A DNA stretch of 64,000 nucleotides, from positions 1,302,001 through 1,366,000 of the forward strand of contig CM073195.1 in the NCBI GenBank assembly GCA_037042915.1. The letters run 5' to 3'. The notes under the pieces are model-generated. The model worked only from the letters and a program-made list of their open reading frames with translations, was not told the origin of the DNA and made no database searches. This DNA comes from Auricularia sp. M13 (taxonomy: Eukaryota; Basidiomycota; Agaricomycetes; Auriculariales; Auriculariaceae). The translations under genes were made by a program, and so were the position numbers. Below, one piece after another: positions 1-11,750 of the stretch (the first letter of the stretch is position 1; every line of letters starts with the position of its first letter).

Positions 1-150
1 CCCGACGGGCGCCTGCTGCTGAGACCTGAACAGATTAAAACGTCAGGCCACGAACGTTCTTGAAACTACAAATCCGTCTTGATAAATGACTCTAATTGGA
101 GGTATAGAATTCATAATGATTATGTGCCAAACACGAGACGATAACGGGAT

Positions 151-1191
151 TCAAATTACAGCTGTGCTCGTCAGCAAAAGCAAACTGATGATCGAATGAG
201 GCGCACTCACATATTTCCCTTCGTACGTCTCCCTGACGCGAACGCCAGGTCTCACGCGATAGCAGCGATATTCGTATCGGTAAGTCTTCCGCCCGACACT
301 AACCATCTGATAACCGGGTTCCTCACATGGCACACGTTCAAACCACGCGTTGCGCCGCGCGGGATCCTCGACTTGGCTCGCGGCTTCGTTGACGCGATAG
401 TAGCCGGTCCTCGGGTTAGGTTCGACGTTATCAATGGGCGTAGGGTCGTAACGAGCTGCCTCCTTGAGAGTGAAGCGTAGGTTATGCAGATCTTGCGCTT
501 CCGCACGAACGGCGAGCCAGTCATCCTCTGAATTATGTGGGGCCCGGAGCCGGGCCATTCCCCAATCGATAATCGCATACGAACCATTAGGGCGTCTGAT
601 GACGTTCTGCCACATCAGATCTCTATGAACGACGCCGAGAGAGTGTGCTCTGCGCAGAACGGTGAGCGCGTCGTGGCCGTGCTTCTGATCCTCGTCCGAA
701 GGGGGCAAGCTTCTATCGACCGGAGGCGCACGATCTAGACTGTGTTCTTGAACGAATTCGAGCAAGACACCGTTGATGCACCTGATGGACGGGTGCGCAT
801 TTGCAGGCTCCGAGGTGCGCGTCAGCTGCACCCGACCATAGAACCTCGGAATGCCACGCCCCTGGAGCTCTTTCAGGCGACGGTAAGCCTGGGTTTCCAC
901 GTCACAGAGCCTCTGGAGACGATCCCAGCGATAAATCTCGATGTCCCAGTCGTCGTAATCGGAAATGTCGACCTCGTCCGCGTAAAACGATCCGAGATTC
1001 TGAACAGGCCGCCCGAGTCTCTTGCCTGCAGCAATGTCCTGCCAGGCTTGGCGGTACCGTTCTTCGACTTGGGGCGTCCACGGTCGGTCGAACACACGAC
1101 TGCCCGGGGAACAGAATCTTCGATCAAAGAGTTTTAGAGTCGCGGATGGTGGCAAGCCACGCAGAGGGCGAGACCCGAAGTCCACTAGCAT
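151..1191 (-). CDS. FunK1-like fungal protein kinase
   Basis: A 346-residue open frame with a kinase-like C-lobe. The catalytic loop reads VVHRDLMWQNVI (HRD at about 189-191, Asn at about 196) and the metal-binding motif is IIDWG (about 207-211, DWG replacing DFG). The acidic stretch ADEVDISDYDDWDIE near residue 71 and a Glu in DVETQAYRRL (about 99) fit the N-lobe, but I see no clean glycine-rich loop. This layout is typical of FunK1/aminoglycoside-phosphotransferase-like kinases that are expanded in basidiomycetes. The start is the ATG at 1191. The last ~15 residues (after TYEGKY) look like read-through past a GTGAGT donor at about 205, so a further 3' exon may lie left of it. The same GTGAGT is conserved in the decayed copy at 2950-3649. 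Substrate unknown. Confidence 0.75.
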   Translation of the reverse strand: MLVDFGSRPLRGLPPSATLKLFDRRFCSPGSRVFDRPWTPQVEERYRQAWQDIAAGKRLGRPVQNLGSFYADEVDISDYDDWDIEIYRWDRLQRLCDVETQAYRRLKELQGRGIPRFYGRVQLTRTSEPANAHPSIRCINGVLLEFVQEHSLDRAPPVDRSLPPSDEDQKHGHDALTVLRRAHSLGVVHRDLMWQNVIRRPNGSYAIIDWGMARLRAPHNSEDDWLAVRAEAQDLHNLRFTLKEAARYDPTPIDNVEPNPRTGYYRVNEAASQVEDPARRNAWFERVPCEEPGYQMVSVGRKTYRYEYRCYRVRPGVRVRETYEGKYVSAPHSIISLLLLTSTAVI

Positions 1192-2949
1192 GACGCATCC
1201 ATTGGACTGAACCTGGTTGAGCGTACGGCGAATGGTTGCTTGGACCTTGCTGTGCGCTCCGTCGCGCTCGCTCCAGATGTCCAGATCGAGTGTCCTGCCT
1301 ATAGTATATGGATCTGCGCTGTTTGTGCGGTGCGGTCGTCAGTGCTGGCTGAAAAACTGATAGCTGAGCACATGTACACTTCGCTGTCTGTCGTAGACGA
1401 CATAGCCCGGGAGAGGAGAGGCCGAACGCCGCGGTTGATGCGCGAGAGCATTGAAAGGGAGGTTCAAGTGCCTGCGTCGGAGCGTGAATATGTTATTGTG
1501 TCTGTCGCGGTATCGGATCTCGAGACTATACGGGCGAATTACATCCGCCACTTCACCTGCGCTTGCTCGAAACTTCGTTTCTACGAGCCCACCATCCACG
1601 GAAACAGATATGGCCGGCGCGAGCAAATTCAGGCTGCTACCTCGCCTGGGCAGCCAAACCCTTCATCATCAATAAACCATCTATCCCACTTTCTGTGCGG
1701 GACTGACGACTGCAAACCGCAACAGTCAATTCTGCTACATTCAATCCTGGGTCGCGAGTAACTGGGTCTGCTTCTCGGTGGTTTGGCCGGTCTCTGCGTC
1801 GCGCTGTATACTGTGGTATGGTTTTAGTCTTCGGTCGTATGACTGCTACATCTGACGGTGCTTGCTGGCAGAATTGACTTGAAGAATCGGTATGACGGCC
1901 ATGGACAACTGTGCGTCGGTGAAGAACGACGCAACTGTGCCTGCATCTAGGCCCATGGCGCACGAGGTGTCCGGCGACACCTCCACGAATGCCTCCACCG
2001 TCGCCGTGCACCATATCGCCCGATCTTCAGCATCGTCCTCGTTTTTGCCGCATAGCCGCGGCATTCACTTGTCGCTGGCTGGCGCGCCGCTCACCTCCGT
2101 CTGACACCCCGCCGCGTTGCCTCTGCCTGGCAAGGGCGCGCAAACGCCTGCCGCACCCGGACATGGTAGCGTGGAGACGCGACGAGATGGATTCCGTGCA
2201 CAATCCTCGCTTCACATCCGCCGTGCTCAATCTGTCGCCCTCACGACGACGATGCCGATGGGGTTGGCACATGAACGAGGGCGCAGACGTCTTCGTTTGT
2301 CGATTTTCAATCTTACTGCGCGATATGGGCAGTGAGGCACTTCACAAGCCTCTTCATGACGGACGTCTGCGTGCCGGCGGTGCCGCTTTGTCTGGTTTGC
2401 ACGTCAGTTGCAGGCCGCCGCCTCCCTTCCGGGCCTTCCCCGAGTGTCTCGGCCCCCTTCTTCAGGCGCGACACGCGTCGATGGACTACCGCGAGGCATA
2501 TAGACAGCGGTACAGAGCGGCACAGATTTCGGATGTTAACCGCGTGCTGCATTTTTCAGTGGCCGATGAGCGTGGCAGGGTGTCGAGTTACACAGTTCCT
2601 TGGTCGGTGTGGGGTGGCGGGAATGCCGCAATTGCAGAAGAGGAGCAGGGTATGCCGGATGAGGACTTCCGCGTGTCTTTCGACGGATGGATAGTGCGAG
2701 GTACGTCGACGCGTCGAATAGGCTGGATCCCACTCTCACGGCGTCCGATGGCAGACACGTTCTAGCGTGCCATTGCTGGCCGCAGGCACTTGCTTGCGAT
2801 GGTCGTGTCTTCCGGATTATTGACGATTCTCGACATGTCTGCTGATGCTTCCAGCGGCTGAGTTTCTGAATAGCATAGTAGTAGTTGATCCATCTACATT
2901 TCAAGTTCAAACCTGCGCTTCAATTGTCAGCTCACAACTCGCGGTGAAA
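1192..2949. other. Region between kinase copies, no supported gene
   Basis: About 1.76 kb between the kinase and its decayed copy. Short open stretches exist: minus strand 1846-2064 has a plausible peptide (VEAFVEVSPDTSCAMGL...), minus 1339-1626 is also open, and plus 1989-2765 is open for 258 codons, but the first half of that frame has low-complexity shadow-like composition. None shows a recognisable domain. They may be exons of a small unknown gene or chance frames. Confidence 0.4.
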
Positions 2950-3649
2950 TGATGCCCACTCACCACTTCTCCTTTGTACGTCTACCGAACGCGAACGCCC
3001 GGTCTGACGCGATAACAGCGATAGTCATATCGATTTCTCTCAGGTCCATCTCCCGCCAGGCTCCTCACACGGCACAGCTTCAAACTGGCACGCATCGCGC
3101 CTTACCGGATCCCTAACCTGTCTCGCAATTTTCTTCCACCTCGTAATAGCCCGTCATCGGGCATGGCTCGACGACGTTGACGGGCGTGGGGTCGTATCGC
3201 GCATCCTCCGCGAAAATGCAGCGCAAGTTGTGCTGATCGCGCGCCTGCGCACGGACGGCGAGCCAGTCGTCCTCCGAGTCTGAGTGTTGGGGCTCGCGTA
3301 GTTTGGCCTTCCCCCAGTCGATGATCACGCCGTCCGGACGCCTGACGACGTTCTGCCACAGCATGTCTCTGTGCACTACGCCCAGGGAGTGCGCTGTGCG
3401 CAGGACATTGAGCGCGGCTTGCCCGTGTGCCTGGTCCGCGTCCGAGGGAGGAAAGCTTCTGTCGATCGGGGGTGCACGATCTAGGCTGTCCCCTTCGATG
3501 ATTTCCAGCAAGAGGCCAGCGACGCTTGTCACAGATGGGTGTGCACAGTCAGTTTCGGCCTGCGATGGGAGCTCCAGCTGCACAGTGCCATAAAACCTTA
3601 GACTTTGACGTTCGAAGATAATCGTTCGCATAGCGATAACCAAGCACAC
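2950..3649 (-). pseudogene. Truncated FunK1-like kinase pseudogene
   Basis: A diverged copy of the kinase at 151-1191. The open part (3113-3649) retains LGVVHRDMLWQNVV, VIIDWG and the acidic SEDDWLAVRAQARDQHNLR block, all matching the first copy in order. The N-lobe is missing: similarity starts only at the segment equivalent to FYGRVQL, and sequence above about 3640 is unrelated. At the C-terminal side the frame stops after EENCETG. The matching sequence (VRDPVRRDACQFEAVPCEEPGG) continues one base out of frame, then meets further stops down to about 2950. One 5' truncation plus at least one frameshift make a functional kinase unlikely. Confidence 0.8.
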
Positions 3650-3918
3650 GTACTGTTTTCTGCTAGTGCCCCGTAAGAAGGACCGCGCGGTGGTTGACCC
3701 TGACGCGCAAGATCATAGTGGCTGGAGTTCAGGGTCCAATATCAGCGATCTAATCTCAGATCGTCCAACGGCACCGGTGATCAGAAGTACATTCAAAGCA
3801 GGTCAGTCAAAAGAGCCCAAGAAACTACAAAATACATCACAAAAAGCAGTCGACACCAAACAGGACTTACAAAATACCACAGTAAATACATCCCGCATCC
3901 AGCTGCCACACGCGGGAC

Positions 3919-5654
3919 TCAGCGCTTGCCCTTCTTCGGGAACGGCGTCCCGGCCGTCTTGCGCCGCTTGGGCGACGCAGACCGCTCGCGCCCGCGTGCG
4001 CGTCCGCGGTCGTGGCGATCAGCGATATCCAACGGTGCCGGGACATCGTCCGCGGCGTCGTCCTCCTCCTCCTCGGCATATTCGTCCTCGTAAGCATCCT
4101 CGTCGCGCTGCCGCCGCGAGCGCGAGTGACTGCGCGCCCGCCCGCGCGCATCCGAAACGCGGCGCCCGCCGGAACTGCTGGCGTTCGAACTGCCGACATG
4201 GACGCGGCGACTCGCGCTGGAGGCGGACGTGGCGGCGGGACGCAGCATCATCTCGTCCTCGCTGATATCCTCGTCGCCGAACGCCGCGCGCCGACTATAA
4301 CTCGCGCCCGCGTTGGTGAGCGTCTGCGGCGTCGTGGGCTCGTGCGTCTGGCGCGGCGTCGGCGGGTGCGTCGGCCGTTTGCGCTTCGTCTGCGCGGGCG
4401 CGGGCGCGGGGGGCGCGGGGTCGGTCTCCTCTTCCTTGATTCTTGGCGTGCCACGCAGCTCGAAGACCGCGGAGACCGTGCGCGCCTGCGGCGCGGGCGT
4501 GCCGCGGATGCGCGTCGACGAGGACGAGGATGCGTGGGGCTGCGGCGCCGGAGAGAGGATGCGCGCGGCCGGGGGTGGTGGGGACATGCGCGCGGAGATG
4601 TGGAAGGTGCCCACCGGCACCTGGGATGGTGTGGAAATCGATGTTGGAATCGGTGCGGGCGGCGCGCCGTCGTCCTCCTCTGGAAACGAGGCGCGGCCTT
4701 CCGTTACCGCTAAATCGTAGGACCATTTCTGGAAGGGATCAAGACGTGAGTAAGGCGACGGTGGTGAGGGCGTGCGGGGCTGCAAGCCTGCCAAGACGAC
4801 AACGCAGCGCCTCGAGTCTCAGCTCCGCGGTGCAGCCGTTGCGGCTTGCAGCTGCGCAATCCCGTATGATTGAGATGGGAGACGTACGATGAATTCTTGC
4901 AGTTGTTGCAGCTTCTCGTCGGTGTCGTGGAGCTTCTCAAGTGCACCGGTCGTTTGCTCTGCCTGCTTGCGCAGATGTTGGACTTCTTTGGCGTGGCTAT
5001 CGGCCTCCTGCCTCGCTTGCGACAGCTTGGGAGCAAAAAGAATGAGCGCCTCGAATGGCTACTGTACGCAGTCGTGAGCGTACCTTGTCATTCAACGATC
5101 TAATCTGCGAAGATGAAGCATGTCAGATAGAGCGCATATGACGGCGACCAGTACAACAGCGAGTCAGAACTCGCTGGAAACTCAAGACCGGCGTCAATGA
5201 GCGGGGCTGGTCCGAAACTGTGCAGTTTGGACCTCGAAAGCACAAGTCAAAATAGTGACCCGTGCATTTGCACCCCAGTTCCAACGGTATTCGAACGCAG
5301 GGAATTTCACCAGAGATCTGCAGCTCACCTGGCTCTCCAGTTCGTGCCGTTCCAGAGCGTGGTGTTGTGCAGCTTTCTGGGCCGCGAGCTGGGCGCTCAT
5401 GCGCGCCTCGACGGCGTCGTCGCGTTCCTGACGCAACTTGGCGACATCTGCGCGGTAGGCCGCGACCTCGGAGGCCATGCGCGACTCGAGCGCTTGGATC
5501 TACAGTGCGGCGATTCGAGTAAGCCGGACGGGAAATCTGGCGTGCTAGCTCAGGTCAGACGCACCGATTCCAGGTGCTTGTGCTTCGCAGTTTGGAACAG
5601 CTGGTCAAGCTCGATCTGCAGTGCCGCAGAGATGCTGCCTGCAAGGCCGGCCAT
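3919..5654 (-). CDS. Coiled-coil protein with basic, Ser/Pro-rich tail
   Basis: Five exons join in frame: 5654-5565, 5499-5329, 5104-5084 (21 nt micro-exon), 5007-4888 and 4779-3919, giving about 420 residues. It begins MAGLAGSISAALQIELDQLF. Residues about 15-135 form a heptad-rich coiled coil (for example KLRQERDDAVEARMSAQLAA, and QHLRKQAEQTTGALEKLHD). The C-terminal ~290 residues are disordered and rich in Pro, Ser, Ala, with acidic runs (EEEEDD) and several basic clusters (RRKTAGTPFPKKGKR at the end) that look like nuclear localisation signals. I do not recognise the family. A nuclear structural or chromatin role is only a guess from composition. The 21 nt exon and the acceptor of exon 4 are the least certain junctions. 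Confidence 0.6.
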
Positions 5655-6394
5655 AGCGTCCGACGGTCCGACGGGATGGAAGGAGGCCAACAGTGATATG
5701 CGGTAAATCCCGGCGCGACAGAGTGCTTTCACCGCGAACCGCGACGTGCTCCGCGGCACTCTTAAATCCCTGCAGCAGTCCCCCCGAAGGACTTTTGTTC
5801 GAATTTTACGATTGTTTGCTCACTGTCCGCAACAATGCGAACGACGATCTCGAACCGCAAGCTGACAGCGCCCGCAAGACTAGCCTGTTGAGCACCGAGC
5901 ACTGCACCATGCTCATGATGCAGCCATCTTGCATCCATCTATCATCTCGAGGCACGCAATCGGGCACCATGATCTGAGGCGATGCTTGTCACGTTCCTGC
6001 TGCAGGAGGCTCGATAACGCTGACAGTGACTGCCGGATATTGGCCGGAAATGCACTGGAGTGCGTAGCAGACCCAACTGCGTGCCATCCCCGCGGACAAT
6101 GGGATTCGACTCTGCTTTGTGCTCCTCATCCGGGCTGGTTTCAGCTGAACGCCCCGTAGCGCAATCACGTCTGTCAGCGGGCGATCTTCGCATGTCAAGG
6201 TAAGCTCTGCTCACCGCTCAATAAACACGTCGGCCGCTCTCATTTTTTCTGTCTCATTTCCCAGTATCTGCTCACCGGAGGAAAGGCCGTCTTAGGTATG
6301 TTGGTCAGCGTTGCGGGGATGGGCGAGCAACACCGCACGTTCTGGTCGCCATGATCTGGGATCATGATCTTTACAGCCACCGATTACGGCGCGC
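5655..6394. other. Intergenic region, divergent promoters
   Basis: About 740 bp between the divergently transcribed coiled-coil gene and the subtilase. Both strands are broken by frequent stops and no domain is visible. It should hold both promoters. Confidence 0.5.
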
Positions 6395-6400
6395 TATAAA
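6395..6400 (+). promoter_or_regulatory. TATA box upstream of subtilase
   Basis: A TATAAA within GCGCTATAAAACACG, 120 bp before the ATG at 6520. It is followed by a pyrimidine-rich stretch (about 6450-6505) of the kind often seen just before start codons of well expressed fungal genes. Confidence 0.55.
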
Positions 6401-6519
6401 ACACGCTCGCGCGAGCAGCAGTGATCCCCATCCCTGAAGGCCGTTCATTTCCTTCGTCTCCCAGGGTTTCTCATTCCCTTCTCAGGCTTTCCCAGCCCCC
6501 CCTCCTTAATTCAGGACTC

Positions 6520-9466
6520 ATGCGTTCGCTCGCCTCCTTCGTCACGCTCTCCGTCGCCCTCGCCGGCGGCGCGTCCGCGCTCAAGCCGATCCACCTGCGC
6601 CCGACGTTCCCGACGCTCGCCGACGGCGGCCGCGTCATCGTCGAGCTCGACGCGCCCACCACCGACGCGCTGGGCAAGCGCCTCGTCGACCCGCACGCCG
6701 CGCTCTTCGACCACCTCGACCGCCGCGGCGTGGCCTGGACGACGCACCAGAAGTTCGACTCGGACGTCTTCACCGGCGTGTCCGTCACGCTGCACTCCGC
6801 CGCCGACCTCGCGCAGCTCGAGAAGCTCGAGGGCGTCAAGTCCGTGCGGCCCGTGCGTCTCTTCGACGCCCCGAAGCCCATCAACCTGCGCGTGCTCAGC
6901 GGGCCCGAGGACAAGAACGTGCCCGAGGGCGACAACGACTCGGCGCACATCATGACCGGCGTCGACAAGCTGCACAAGGAGCACATCACCGGCAAGGGCA
7001 TCAAGATCGGCATCATCGACTCCGGCCTCGACTACTTGCACCCCAACCTCGGTGGCAAGTTCGGCCCTGGCAACAAGGTCGCCGGCGGCTACGACTTTGT
7101 CGGTGACGAGTACACCGGCCTCAACGACCCCCACCCCGATGACGACCCCATGGACTGCGGCGGACACGGCACCCACGTCGCCGGCATCATTGGCGCGAAC
7201 GCAGGCAACCCTTACAACATCACCGGTGTGTTTAGACAGCGCGCTACAAGTGCCAATCGCTCACTAGGACGCGTCAGGTGTCGCCAAGGACGCTGAGCTG
7301 CGCTCGTACCGGTGCGTCTAGCATACTGTCTGTCTGCCTATTGCCTCGACTAAGCTCAACTTGACAGTATCTTCGGGTGCGACGGTTCTACCGCCGACGA
7401 CATCATCGTCGAGGCGCTCCTCCGCGCGTACAAGGAGAAGAACGACGTGTACGCCTTTCATCTTTCGTGCGCTCGCCGTGTACCGAGCTAACGCATTCGT
7501 TTCGCAGCATCACGCTCAGCCTGGGTGGCGCCGACGGATGGACCGAGGCCGCGTCCGCCGTCGTCGCGAGCCGCATTGCACGCAAGGGCCGCGTCGTCAC
7601 CATCGCCGCAGGCAACTCTGGCGACCAGGGCGGCTGGTACACGTCGTCCCCGGGTAACGGTCTCGATGTCATCTCCGTCTCGTCTGCCGATAACACCGAG
7701 GTCTTCTACAACGCCCTGCGCACCGTCGGTGTCGACCACGATCCCATCGTACGTCCCTCATCGTTGCGTTGTCTCCAAGTTGACCCGCATGACAGCCATA
7801 CCTTTCTGACGGCAGCATCGTTCCCTTTAACGTGACTGAAGAGCTCCCCATCTATGCCCTGTCCACCGACACCACTGTCGTCGACGACGCATGCAACCCG
7901 CTCCCGGACAGCACCCCTGACCTTTCGGGCTTCATCACCATCATCCGCCGTGGTACCTGCAACTTCACCGTGAAGCTCCAGAACGTCGCTGCCAAGGGCG
8001 CAAAGGTGGCCATCGTGTACAACAACGGCGGCTCCTTCTCCCCCGTCGAGGTATGTACCTCCCTAAAATTAGGCTGCGCCATAGTATAGCAATGCTGACT
8101 ACTTCGCGCACAGTTCGGTGACGCCGTGCAGGCTGTCCTCGTCGAGGGCGCCGACGGCGAGTTCCTCGTCGACCAGTTCGTCAAGAAGACTGGTGTCAAG
8201 ATCACGTTCCCGCAGGAGAACGCCACCGTGAAGCGGCCCTCGGTGACCGGCGGTCTCATCTCGGACTTCACCTCGTTCGGCCCCAGCAACGACGTGTACT
8301 TCAAGCCCGCCGTCGCTGCGCCGGGCGGCAACATCATGTCGACGTACCCGCTCAAGAAGGGCAGCTTCGCGGTCGCCTCCGGCACGAGCATGGCCACGCC
8401 GCACCTGGCGGGCGCCGCGGCGCTCGTGCTGCAGGCGAAGGGCAAGAACGCGGACGTCGCGCGCGGCCTGCGCACGCTGTTCGAGACGACCGCGCGGCCC
8501 GTGGCGTCGGACAAGACGGACGGCGCGCCGCTGCAGACGCTCGCGCAGCAGGGCGCGGGCCTGGTGAACGTGTACGACGCGATCCACTACAAGACGACGC
8601 TCACGCCCGGCGAGCTGCTGCTCAACGACACCGCGCGCTGGCGCGCCCAGCACACCATCACGATCAAGAACACGAGCCAGAAGAAGCAGACGTACAAGCT
8701 CACGCACGTCCCCGCCGGCACCGCGCTCACGCTCGCCGAGGGCTCGCCGCTGCCCGCGCCGTACCCCCTGGAGCTCACCGCCTCCGCCGTCACCGCGCGC
8801 CTGAGCAAGTCCACCGTGACCATCGCGCCCGGCCGCAGCGCCAAGGTCGACATCACGTTCTCGCCGCCCAAGGACGTCGACGCCGCGCGCCTGCCGGTGC
8901 TCAGCGGCTACATCCAGGTCTCCGGCGCCGGCGAGACGCTCAAGGCGTCGTACCTCGGCGTCGCCGCGGCGCTGAAGGACGTGGCGGTCATCGACCCGTC
9001 GCCGGACTACTTCGGCGTGCAGACGCCGCTGCTGCTCAACAAGGACATGGACGAGCAGGCCGCGCCGACCAAGTACACGCTCGCCGATGGCGACGCGCCC
9101 ACGCTCCTCTTCCGCCTCGCCATGGGCTCGCCGCGCCTCGTCATCGACGTCGTCACCGCCGGCACGCAGCTGCCCACGACGCTCAACCCGGGCAGCGCCA
9201 AGTCCGCCAGCAAGGCCGCGGGCTCGTTCGACAAGGTCAAGACCGTCGGCCGCGTCGGCTCGCTCGAGTACATCAGCCGCGACGACACGTCCGAGGAGGG
9301 CTACCAGACCGTGCAACTCCCCAACACGTTCGAGGACGGCACGGCCATCCAGCCGGGCGAGTACCGCCTTCTTCTCCGCGTCCTCAAGATCTCGGGCGAC
9401 GCGAAGAAGGAGGAGGACTACGAGGTCTACCTTAGCCCCGCCTTCTCCGTAGTCAAGGCGGCATGA
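6520..9466 (+). CDS. Secreted S8 subtilisin-like protease, PA domain
   Basis: A secreted serine endopeptidase of about 880 residues. The N-terminus is a signal peptide ([20 protein letters not shown]), then an I9-like propeptide. The catalytic triad is visible: Asp about 167 in GIIDSGLD, His about 216 in GGHGTHVAG, Ser about 524 in SGTSMATP, with the oxyanion Asn in [11 protein letters not shown] protease-associated domain ([20 protein letters not shown]) is inserted between Asn and Ser, and a beta-rich Fn3-like C-terminal region follows, as in the basidiomycete PoSl/vpr-like group. Exons: 6520-7225, 7278-7311, 7368-7448, 7508-7748, about 7816-8050, 8114-9466. The junction 7748/7816 leaves the frame off by one with canonical GT-AG sites; either a non-canonical site or a small frameshift is present. 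TATA box at 6395. Confidence 0.9.
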
Positions 9467-9876
9467 GCAACGTCCCCACGACTCCTGACGATCTACTAGA
9501 TCTAATTACCCATACCTTTCTCCCTCCATTCTTCTTGGACTTTTTTGTTGGACTTAGCTTATTCCCCTTGCAGATTCCCATTGCGGCTGCCTTTTTGTTT
9601 TGTAGCCGCATCCAACTTTTGCCGCTCACTCGCATCTTACTCACAATCTATACCATAGGATGACCGCTTACGTAGACTCGTCCTTGCACCAGGTAGTAAA
9701 ATACACTGTGCATCACCCCCGACTTGCAGAATGGCGGCAAATATTCAAGTTGGCAAAAGCTTTTGATTACGGTGCGACAACTAAATGCGCCCGACATACG
9801 GTAAAGGAACGACAGATAACGAGTGTGTGCAAAGCGAGGGTATGTCGAGCGTTGCGACGGAGTCCGTGGTGGGTGT
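9467..9876. other. Convergent 3' region
   Basis: About 410 bp between the stops of the subtilase and the convergent membrane-protein gene. T-rich after the subtilase stop. No gene seen. Confidence 0.5.
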
Positions 9877-10592
9877 TCAGACGAGGAGGCCGGTGGACTT
9901 GAAGTCGTGGAGGATCTGGGTTCTCTGCTGCGCCCTCAGGCGTTTCTCGCGCATGAAGTCGTCGACGCTCTCGACGCCCTCGAGGCGGACCTGGCCCTCG
10001 GTGCGCGCGTGCTGGTCGCGCAGGACGGGGACGAGGACCTCGCAGAAGACGCGCACCCAGACGAAGCTGGCCATCGCGAGCGCGCCGCAGCCGAGGAAGA
10101 CGTGCAGCGCGAACTGGTGCTCGGGGACGATGGCGAGCAGCAGCAGCTCGAGCAGGCCGTGCAGCGTGAGTGTCGCGGCGACGCCCATCTGCGCGCCGAG
10201 CATGCCGCCGTGCGAGGGGAACATGATGAGCGACATGAGAAAGCCGAGGTACGGCAACAGCAGCGACGTGAGTAGGCCGCGCTTGAAGTCGCGGTGCTTG
10301 ACGAGCTCGCTGCGCCATCTGCTGGGCGGGGACGCGTCGCCTTGAAGCTCGGGGACGTCGATTAAAGGGGATATGGGTTCCGCCGCCACCACCGCTGGAC
10401 TGCCCGTTCTCTGCGCGTGGACGTCAGTCAGTTGTGCCCTTATGCATGCTGCCATTGCGCACTGACCGAGATTGCGGGCGTCAGCTCGCCGCACTCCTTG
10501 AGGCCCGCAGCTACGGTGTATTCATCGAATTTGGGTGTCGAGGTCGCAAAGAACGAGTGGTGGTGTCCGTCGGCGTCGGAGGAGCGGAACAT
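9877..10592 (-). CDS. Three-TM membrane protein, unknown function
   Basis: Two exons, 10592-10467 and 10410-9877 (intron with GTCAGT donor and CGCAG acceptor, phase 0), encode about 219 residues. Exon 1 gives a soluble N-terminus starting MFRSSDADGHHHSFF. Three hydrophobic spans follow: GLLTSLLLPYLGFLMSLIMF, VAATLTLHGLLELLLLAIV, and LHVFLGCGALAMASFVWVRV. The tail is charged (REKRLRAQQRTQILHDFKS). I do not recognise the family. The predicted topology is three helices with a cytosolic or lumenal basic tail. The gene is convergent with the subtilase. Confidence 0.7.
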
Positions 10593-11750
10593 GGCTGTCG
10601 TAGGAGAGATATAAGAGTATGGGTCGTGGATGCTTGAGGGTGAGGGTAAGGAGAGAAAAAAGGAGCAGGAGGCGGTTCGCGAACCGCCGTCGCGCGCTTA
10701 GTTTACCGTTGAATGCACAATACGTAATCAACTCACCGGAAGCTAACGATCGCGCATAAGCTGCATAGCACTTTGCATACATTCAGACATTCTCACCGTG
10801 TGTGAGAAAAGAATTGGCGGCTTGAGGAAGATTCAGCGCTTCGAACAGACTGTCGATCGACGGCTGCTCGAGCAAGTTGGACGCCGATGTTAAACAACCT
10901 TTCAGGTGAGTACAGACACGGTGCTTTTGAAGGCGCTAATTCGACCCAGTAGTACGTATTTTCACTGGAAATTTATGATTTATTCACTCTGATACTAATG
11001 TTGAAGGGGAAGCGATAACAAAATGAAGAGGAATCAGTGGTTGTACCCCGGCATTTGTGGGTGCTCTATCTCGCAGCCACACATGTGCAACTCTAGCAGC
11101 GCTATTTTACCCCGCACATGTCGTTATCCGGGGTTCTAAACGTCACCACCGGTCTCGGGAGATACGTTTCAGGTCTGACAGCAAGCTTCTAGTCTGGGCC
11201 AAGTCGCAATATAACCTGCTCGTGTGAGACGATGTCATTCTAAGCCACCTCTCACCAAATCGTGCTCTCGCCGGCCGGATATCATGGTGAGAGCGACTTC
11301 TTCCCCCTCCGCTATTTCAAGTCTACGAAGCTTACACTCGGGGGATCGTAGCCCTTTGAACTCGACGGAGCCAGGGCGTACGATCCCAGCGAGCGCGACC
11401 TGTCGACGCTGCAGCCCATGTCCTACCTCCTCGAGCCTCAGCTACGATTACGGCCTTCTCCGGAGCACGACACACGAACGATAGTCTTCGTCAACCGGCG
11501 AGCAGTCTGCGTCATCTTGTACGCGCTCGATGCTGCCGGACGCCGCGTTCAGCACGCCACTATCGCCCCGGCAGAGCGTGCAGCAAACGGCGCTATCTCA
11601 GCCCTGGATCGCTGTTGAGCGCACCCAATTCATCGACAAGCCGCTTAGCATCTGGCTTGCAGGGGAAAAGGACGGTGTAGCGTATATTGAGTGAAAGTGA
11701 TTGAAGTTCGTACAGCTTGTTATATTGTTCTCCGTGATTCAGGTTTCCAT
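10593..11750. other. Intergenic, no supported gene
   Basis: About 1.16 kb. Plus-strand frames at 11224-11618 are short, composition-neutral and have no domain. The section next to 10592 should hold the promoter of the three-TM gene. Confidence 0.45.

Noticed and set aside
1989-2765. 258-codon plus-strand frame between kinase copies
   Set aside because: First half is low-complexity; the second half (DYREAYRQRYRAAQISDVNR) looks somewhat protein-like, but I could not link it to any family or start.
4012-4713. 233-codon plus-strand frame opposite the coiled-coil gene
   Set aside because: Shadow; the minus frame continues into in-frame coiled-coil exons.
8099-9316. 405-codon minus-strand frame inside the subtilase
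   Set aside because: Antisense shadow of the GC-rich last exon; low-complexity Arg/Val/Gly translation.
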